21,954 bases of DNA from Priapulus caudatus (lineage: Eukaryota > Priapulida > Priapulimorpha > Priapulimorphida > Priapulidae): positions 78,729-100,682 of the forward strand of contig NW_014577685.1 in NCBI RefSeq assembly GCF_000485595.1, in the 5' to 3' direction. Position numbers and translations under genes: made by a program. A model generated the notes under the pieces. It saw only the letters and a list, made by a program, of their open reading frames with translations, was not told the origin of the DNA and did not search any database. Below, piece after piece: positions 17,947 through 21,954 of the stretch (positions are counted from its first letter, which is position 1; every line of letters begins with the position of its first letter).

Positions 17947-18009
17947 GCGTATTGTGTGTGAAAATTAGTACGAGTTTTCATATAGCCGACGCGCCACGCT
18001 GAGTGCACG

Positions 18010-18085
18010 CACCGCACCTGCACGCACGCAGTGACGAACGACGAACGCACGCACACAGCACACTACATAATATATATATATTGTC
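18010..18085. repeat. Short (ACGC)n and (TA)n blocks
   Basis: CACGCACGCA and ACGAACGACGAACGC variants, followed by ATATATATAT. Confidence 0.7.
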
Positions 18086-18164
18086 TCATTCAGGTAAAGC
18101 AATCAATGGCTTGGCGCTGGCCATAGAGAAATAATTTAAATACATTACATTTCCATGGAGAATC

Positions 18165-18490
18165 ACTGACGAGCCACCACTCTGGGCGATTAAAGGACTG
18201 TTTAAGATCAAATGTGCTTCTTTAAGCATTACATGTTTTGAATAATATAAAAATCTTGTTACTTTATTATATCACGTACCATAATCGATCGCTTGTTATA
18301 TGTTTTCCTCATTGTTATTGATATAACCATTTTCCAGCCAAGGAAATTTTGTGCCATAGGAGTCAAACGCCTCGTCAAAGCACACCGCCTATCGTCACAG
18401 CAGGCACGTACGCTTCCTGGTGATACCATGACTCTCTAACATATCAAGCCTTCAGGCGGCCTCTGGTGAGACCACACCATTCTATATGAA
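18165..18490. repeat. Compound repeat family, copy A with short minisatellite tail
   Basis: It shares with copies B and C the order GATTAAAGGACTG, CTT-AAG-TTTACATGTTTTG (ACATGTTTTG here), ATATGTTTTCCTCATTGTTA, and with copy B also CCGCCTATCGTCA. It ends in two or three diverged units of the minisatellite seen at 19178-19750 (CCTGGTGATACCATGACTCT near 18417). Confidence 0.7.
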
Positions 18491-18594
18491 GGCCAGAATC
18501 CGCGAGATGTAGTCCGAGGATCTCTTCTACCTCTGGTCACATCCTATCTCATATTATCCAACATCACTTAATTAAGCCTGTTAGATGTTTCTTA

Positions 18595-18665
18595 TAATAT
18601 AGTATATATATATATAATTATAAATAAATGTATAAATAATATAATATATTAATATATATTGGATA
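18595..18665. repeat. (TA)n-rich tract
   Basis: TATATATATAATTATAAATA-type low-complexity sequence. Confidence 0.85.
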
Positions 18666-18764
18666 TAGATATCACTAAATGAATAGACTCATACAAGACC
18701 ATCGTTTATTTATACATTAGATTTGATTTTGACATTTATATGGAAATCAACTGACGGGCTGCAG

Positions 18765-19177
18765 AAGTGCTAAAGAGTAAAAAACAAATTAAGGTTAATT
18801 TGTTCATATGTATACTGTGCAAACATACACACCCTGAAATTGAAAAACAAATTCTAAAAGCAAATTTGCTCCATACCTGCTTCTCTATGATTCTCTGTAG
18901 ATGCTTACACTGTAAGGAAATGTGGGGGCTTATCTCAGCTATGCGATCCCTAAACTAAAACTTTTCATTCGATTATGTCATCATATTTTGACAAGTCAGA
19001 AAGGCTAACAAACTCTGTTTCATAAATGTGCTTTTAAGCTCTTAAGTTAAAAATTATATTATATCAAAGTACTTATCAATTTGCGCTGTCATGTGTGTCC
19101 TCATTGTTATTAATATGAACAATCTTTGCAAGTGGGAATGTGTGTGTCTAGGAGCAAGCCTGTCCCCCCGGGGATCA
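18765..19177. repeat. Compound repeat family, copy B flank
   Basis: Contains GTGCTAAAGAGTAA, ACACCCTGAAATT, GTGCTTTTAAGCTCTTAA, TATCAATTTG and GTCCTCATTGTTATTAATAT, all in the same order as copy C. It leads directly into the long minisatellite. A 63-codon frame inside (18767-18958) is not supported as a gene. Confidence 0.7.
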
Positions 19178-19750
19178 TAGCGCCGCCTATCGTCAAGCAG
19201 CACTCGACGCCCCCTGGGAGACCATGATTCCTCTAGCATCAAGCTTAGCGCCCCCCTGGTGAGACCCATGACTCTGCTAATCGAGCTTGCCGGCTCCTTG
19301 TGAGACCACAACCACTCCTATAATCAAGCGTAGCGCCCCAATGGCGAGACCATGACTCTCCTACATCAGCTTTAGCGGCCGCTCTTAGTGAGACATGGAC
19401 TCTCTACAGATCAGCTTAGGCCCCTAGTGAGAGCGCATGATCTGCTACATCAAGCTTAGCACCCTCAAGTAAGACCATGGACTCTCTACATCAAGCTTAA
19501 GCGCCCCCATAGTGAGACGCATGATCTCCTACATCAAGCTTAGCGCCCCCTGGTGAGAGCCGCATACTCTTTACAACAATCAAGCTTAGCGCGCCCTGGT
19601 GAGACATGAACTCTCTACATCAAGCTAGCGCCCCTAAGTGAGCGGCCATGACTGCTCTACATCAAGCTTGCTGCCCGCCTTGGTGAGAACACAACCGACT
19701 CTAACATCAAGGCTTAGCGCCCCCCCTGGGTGAGACCGCAGCCATTCTTA
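19178..19750. repeat. ~40-bp minisatellite, about 14 copies, CTCF-like core
   Basis: The unit runs CAAGCTTAGCGCCCCCTGG, TGAGACCATG, ACTCTCTACAT. Copies start near 19205, 19241, 19282, 19325, 19368, 19412, 19452, 19493, 19535, 19582, 19622, 19663 and 19708, with indels in most. TAGCGCCCCCTGGTG at 19541-19555 equals the matching part of the reverse complement of the vertebrate CTCF consensus. All units have one orientation. Confidence 0.93.
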
Positions 19751-19754
19751 ATAT

Positions 19755-20060
19755 GAGCCCACACTCTTGATTAAAGGACTGCTAAGAGTAAGGTATTTGT
19801 TGCGTTTACTAGTTCTGCAGTCTCATACACCCTGAAATTCGATATAATTCATTAGGATATGTATTATATATATAATATATCATAAAAATCCCAATAGATT
19901 TTCACGTTTCGTAAACGTTGCTCTTAAAGTTTACATGTTTTGATTATATTTGAAAATCATTCCACTTATTATAATTCAACGTAACTTAATCAATTTGATG
20001 TCGATATGTTTCCTCATAGTTAATGCATGACTGAAAAATCTTTTCCATTGATGTAGTGCG
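19755..20060. repeat. Compound repeat family, copy C flank
   Basis: Begins GAGCCCACACTCTTGATTAA right after the minisatellite, then GCTAAGAGTAA, ACACCCTGAAATT, GCTCTTAAAGTTTACATG, TCAATTTGATGTC and GTTTCCTCATAGTTAAT. It matches copies A and B in order and orientation. Confidence 0.7.
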
Positions 20061-20143
20061 AGTACCTCTCTTACGCCCTGGTAGAGGAACTGCCGCAGCA
20101 ACAGGAGGCAGGAGCGGAGGAGGCAGAGGGGAGCAATGATGCA
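20061..20143 (+). CDS. Doubtful Gly/Arg-rich terminal exon
   Basis: After TTTTCCATTGATGTAG, which could serve as a 3' splice acceptor, the plus frame reads VRVPLLRPGRGTAAATGGRS then GGGRGEQ and a TGA. The Gly/Arg spacing recalls RGG-type C-terminal tails of RNA-binding proteins. The only other support is the pre-exon signal, and the segment follows repeat copy C, so chance or repeat-derived sequence remains more likely. The minus-strand frame over the same bases is proline-rich and no better supported. Confidence 0.15.
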
Positions 20144-20369
20144 CATGCACCGATTCGCGTCGGGGGACTTCTGAGAGCGAAGCCATCGTAAACTGCGGAT
20201 ACAGTGTCTTTATCTGATATTCCGACTGTTTTTTAGAGCAAATTTGTTGTATTGTTAATACAAATCGTTTTATTGTAAGTTCAATCGCCATATTATGAGC
20301 ATGTCGTTCGCGTTTTATGTGTACACTGCGGCGGCGTTGTCAAGAAATTCTCATTTCATGCTGCATTCA

Positions 20370-20795
20370 ACTAGAACAGACTAGCACTAGAACTAGAACT
20401 AAGCTAGCTATAGAAATAGAACAATTAGGGCGCTGAAACTAGAAGCAAGTAGCGCTGGACACTACGAAGAACAAGTTAAGCAAGTAAGAAGCTAGAATAA
20501 CTAGCTCTGGAACTTAGAATAAGTAGCTCTGGAACTAGAACAAGGTACTGTAGAAACTAGAACAAGTAGCACTAGAACTAGAACGATAGTAGCTCTGGAA
20601 CTAGAAGCAAGTAGCACTAGAACTAAGAACACTAGCTATGGAACTAAAGAAAAGCTAGCTGCTGAACTAGAAACACTAGGCTCCTGGAACAGAGCAAGCT
20701 AGCTCTGGAACTAGAAAACTAGCTCTGGAACTAGAGACAAGTTTGCAACATAGAACTAGAAGCAACTAGCTCTATCATCTAGAGCAAGTAGCACC
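20370..20795. repeat. 21-bp minisatellite, about 20 copies
   Basis: Units alternate CTAGAACAAGTAGCTCTGGAA and CTAGAACAAGTAGCACTAGAA types with frequent one-base indels. Both contain CTAG and AGCTCT/AGCACT steps. Confidence 0.92.
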
Positions 20796-21100
20796 CTGAT
20801 TCGGTAATCCCAATCATGTGCAATTTCACGGATTGAAATGCTTTCAAATCAATAGTACTCAGCAAATAAAATGCCCGAGATTCCTGCTTTATATATGGTG
20901 TTAATTAATTCAACAGGCTATCAGCAATACGCGTTCTGGGAAAAATTTATCAAAGAAATTGTAAACATACACTTAAGAAGTTTGGGGCCAGTAGATCATT
21001 GGTAGTTTTGGGTTGTTGTTAAGGACTCGTTGTTTGTCTGGCGGTGTTGACGATTATATACTGACGGCTTGACCAAGACGAGCTCAACGCGCATTACTCG
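20796..21100. other. Unique spacer, nothing recognised
   Basis: AT-rich, no gene or repeat recognised. Confidence 0.45.
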
Positions 21101-21114
21101 TCCCAATGCATGGC

Positions 21115-21262
21115 CCTTGAGCTCAAGGTAATGGCCATTGACCTACTTTTTCCCTTTTAAAACGTTTTTCACACCGTAGGTCATGGCCTTGAAGCGCTCA
21201 AGGCCATGACCTCTAAAACGTTTTACATTAGTAGGCCAAGGCCATAGCCCTTGAGCTCAAGG
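21115..21262. repeat. Alternating short palindromes
   Basis: CCTTGAGCTCAAGG at 21115-21128 and 21249-21262 are identical 14-bp palindromes. Between them are AAAACGTTTT at 21159-21168 and 21215-21224, and in the middle a perfect 15-bp stem (21178-21192 with 21198-21212, AGGTCATGGCCTTGA) around AGCGC. ATGGCC also recurs in the flanks of each TTGA/TCAA unit. Confidence 0.85.
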
Positions 21263-21379
21263 CCATGGCCTTCAACCAGCTTCAAAATATTTACATTATC
21301 ATGAGGAGGATCATTGCCAAGTGCAGAGGTCAAATGTATGTTTTACACTTCTTCCAACAACAGTGCTGAAAATATTTGA

Positions 21380-21445
21380 ATTTTGTAATTGCCTGGAGTT
21401 TGAACCCATGATTATTGAGATACAAGCCCGTTTATGCCTAATCGC
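21380..21445 (-). repeat. tRNA-derived SINE-like module 1
   Basis: The minus strand reads TAGGCATAAACGG (A-box-like, one extra base), GGCTTGTATCTCAATAATCA, then GGGTTCAAACTCC, a good B box. The layout matches tRNA-derived SINE heads, and the CTTGTA step resembles a tRNA-Thr(TGT) anticodon loop. It is too diverged to be a working tRNA. Confidence 0.45.
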
Positions 21446-21547
21446 GACGGACACAAACAATACCCATTCCTTACATGACTTCAGCTCATTTGTAATGTGT
21501 TCATATTTAGCTAAGGGCAGTTAGAAAATAACTTTTACTATGGACAA

Positions 21548-21605
21548 TTGACAAGATTTTGAACCCACGGACTACTGACTATGCAATCCAACTCCGCTAC
21601 GCACA
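21548..21605 (-). repeat. tRNA-derived SINE-like module 2
   Basis: The minus strand has TAGCGGAGTTGG (21588-21599), an exact fit to the A-box pattern TRGCNNAGYNGG, then GGGTTCAAAATC (21555-21566), an imperfect B box. Spacing is about 10 bases short of a true tRNA. It aligns with module 1 through TTGAACCCA and the bases after it, so the two are related copies. Confidence 0.4.
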
Positions 21606-21717
21606 CACCCAAACTTTCAATTCGTGCGTTTTGTTCAGATCGTATGTGTGTATTATGTTTTCGTTTTATAAAAAAAAGCAGAAAGCGACTCACTCTGACA
21701 GGTGACTCTGATCTCCA

Positions 21718-21954
21718 ACAATGACCATGCGTGCCATGCACATCACGCATGCGTGCGCGCACAGCACCATGCCGTGCGCGCACAACAACCATGTGTGCGG
21801 GTGTGCAAGACACCATGCGTGGCGCACAACACCAATGGCGGCGCGCACAAACACCATGGCGTTGCGTCTGCCGCAAGCACGTGTGTGTTCCCAATCATGG
21901 CGTGGCGTGCACAACACCATGCGTGCGTCGTGCATCACCATGCGTAGCGCGCGG
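21718..21954. repeat. ~20-23-bp minisatellite at the window end
   Basis: About ten units of the CACCATGCGTGCGCGCACAA type with many indels. The array runs off the right edge. Met/Val/His-rich frames on both strands are translations of it. Confidence 0.9.

Noticed and set aside
18767-18958. 63-codon frame with Cys and His residues resembling a zinc finger
   Set aside because: It lies inside repeat copy B, the residue spacing fits no finger class, and it is not preserved in copy C.
10-21954. CRISPR array
   Set aside because: The regular repeats have no unique spacers, and the sequence is eukaryotic in character.

Overview
The window looks like non-coding, repeat-dominated DNA from a eukaryote, most likely an invertebrate animal. 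The basis is long CA/TG, GA/CT, CAG, ACGC, TAGA and TA microsatellites, several minisatellite arrays, short inverted-repeat elements resembling MITEs, tRNA-derived SINE heads, and no dense or operon-like coding. A 919-bp run of N inside a CT/GA tract, a lone N at 5380, and heavy indel scatter in most minisatellites suggest a draft long-read assembly. I cannot name the species; an arthropod or mollusc would fit, but this is inference.

Layout. 1-2100: microsatellites, a degenerate ~75-bp repeat interrupted by two inverted-repeat elements (537-1050 and 1070-1306), then a 27-bp minisatellite. 2100-6800: (CCCG)n, (CAG)n and (CA)n tracts, a 25-bp minisatellite of almost 1.9 kb, then GA-rich and TG-rich tracts. 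6800-10320: the most complex part, with CRE-like motifs, an inverted-repeat element (7672-8001), an unexplained 107-codon open frame, and an outer inverted-repeat element (8568-9657) holding two more inverted-repeat structures. 10320-12300: a very regular 20-bp array, the assembly gap, and beside the gap the best coding evidence in the window, a short probable exon on the minus strand with a good 3' splice site. 12300-16650: microsatellites, a perfect 25-bp hairpin, and G-run/hairpin-rich repeat-like segments. 16650-21954: mostly unassigned sequence, then a compound repeat family with three related flanks (18165, 18765, 19755) and a ~40-bp minisatellite, a 21-bp array, a regular series of short palindromes, two tRNA-like modules and a terminal minisatellite.

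No complete protein gene can be supported. Most long open frames are translations of microsatellites or of the N gap. The observations most worth following are the 40-bp minisatellite whose unit contains the core of the vertebrate CTCF consensus, the nested inverted-repeat element at 8568-9657, the alternating palindromes at 21115-21262, the contrast between the clean 20-bp array and the indel-ridden arrays, and the exon cut by the gap.
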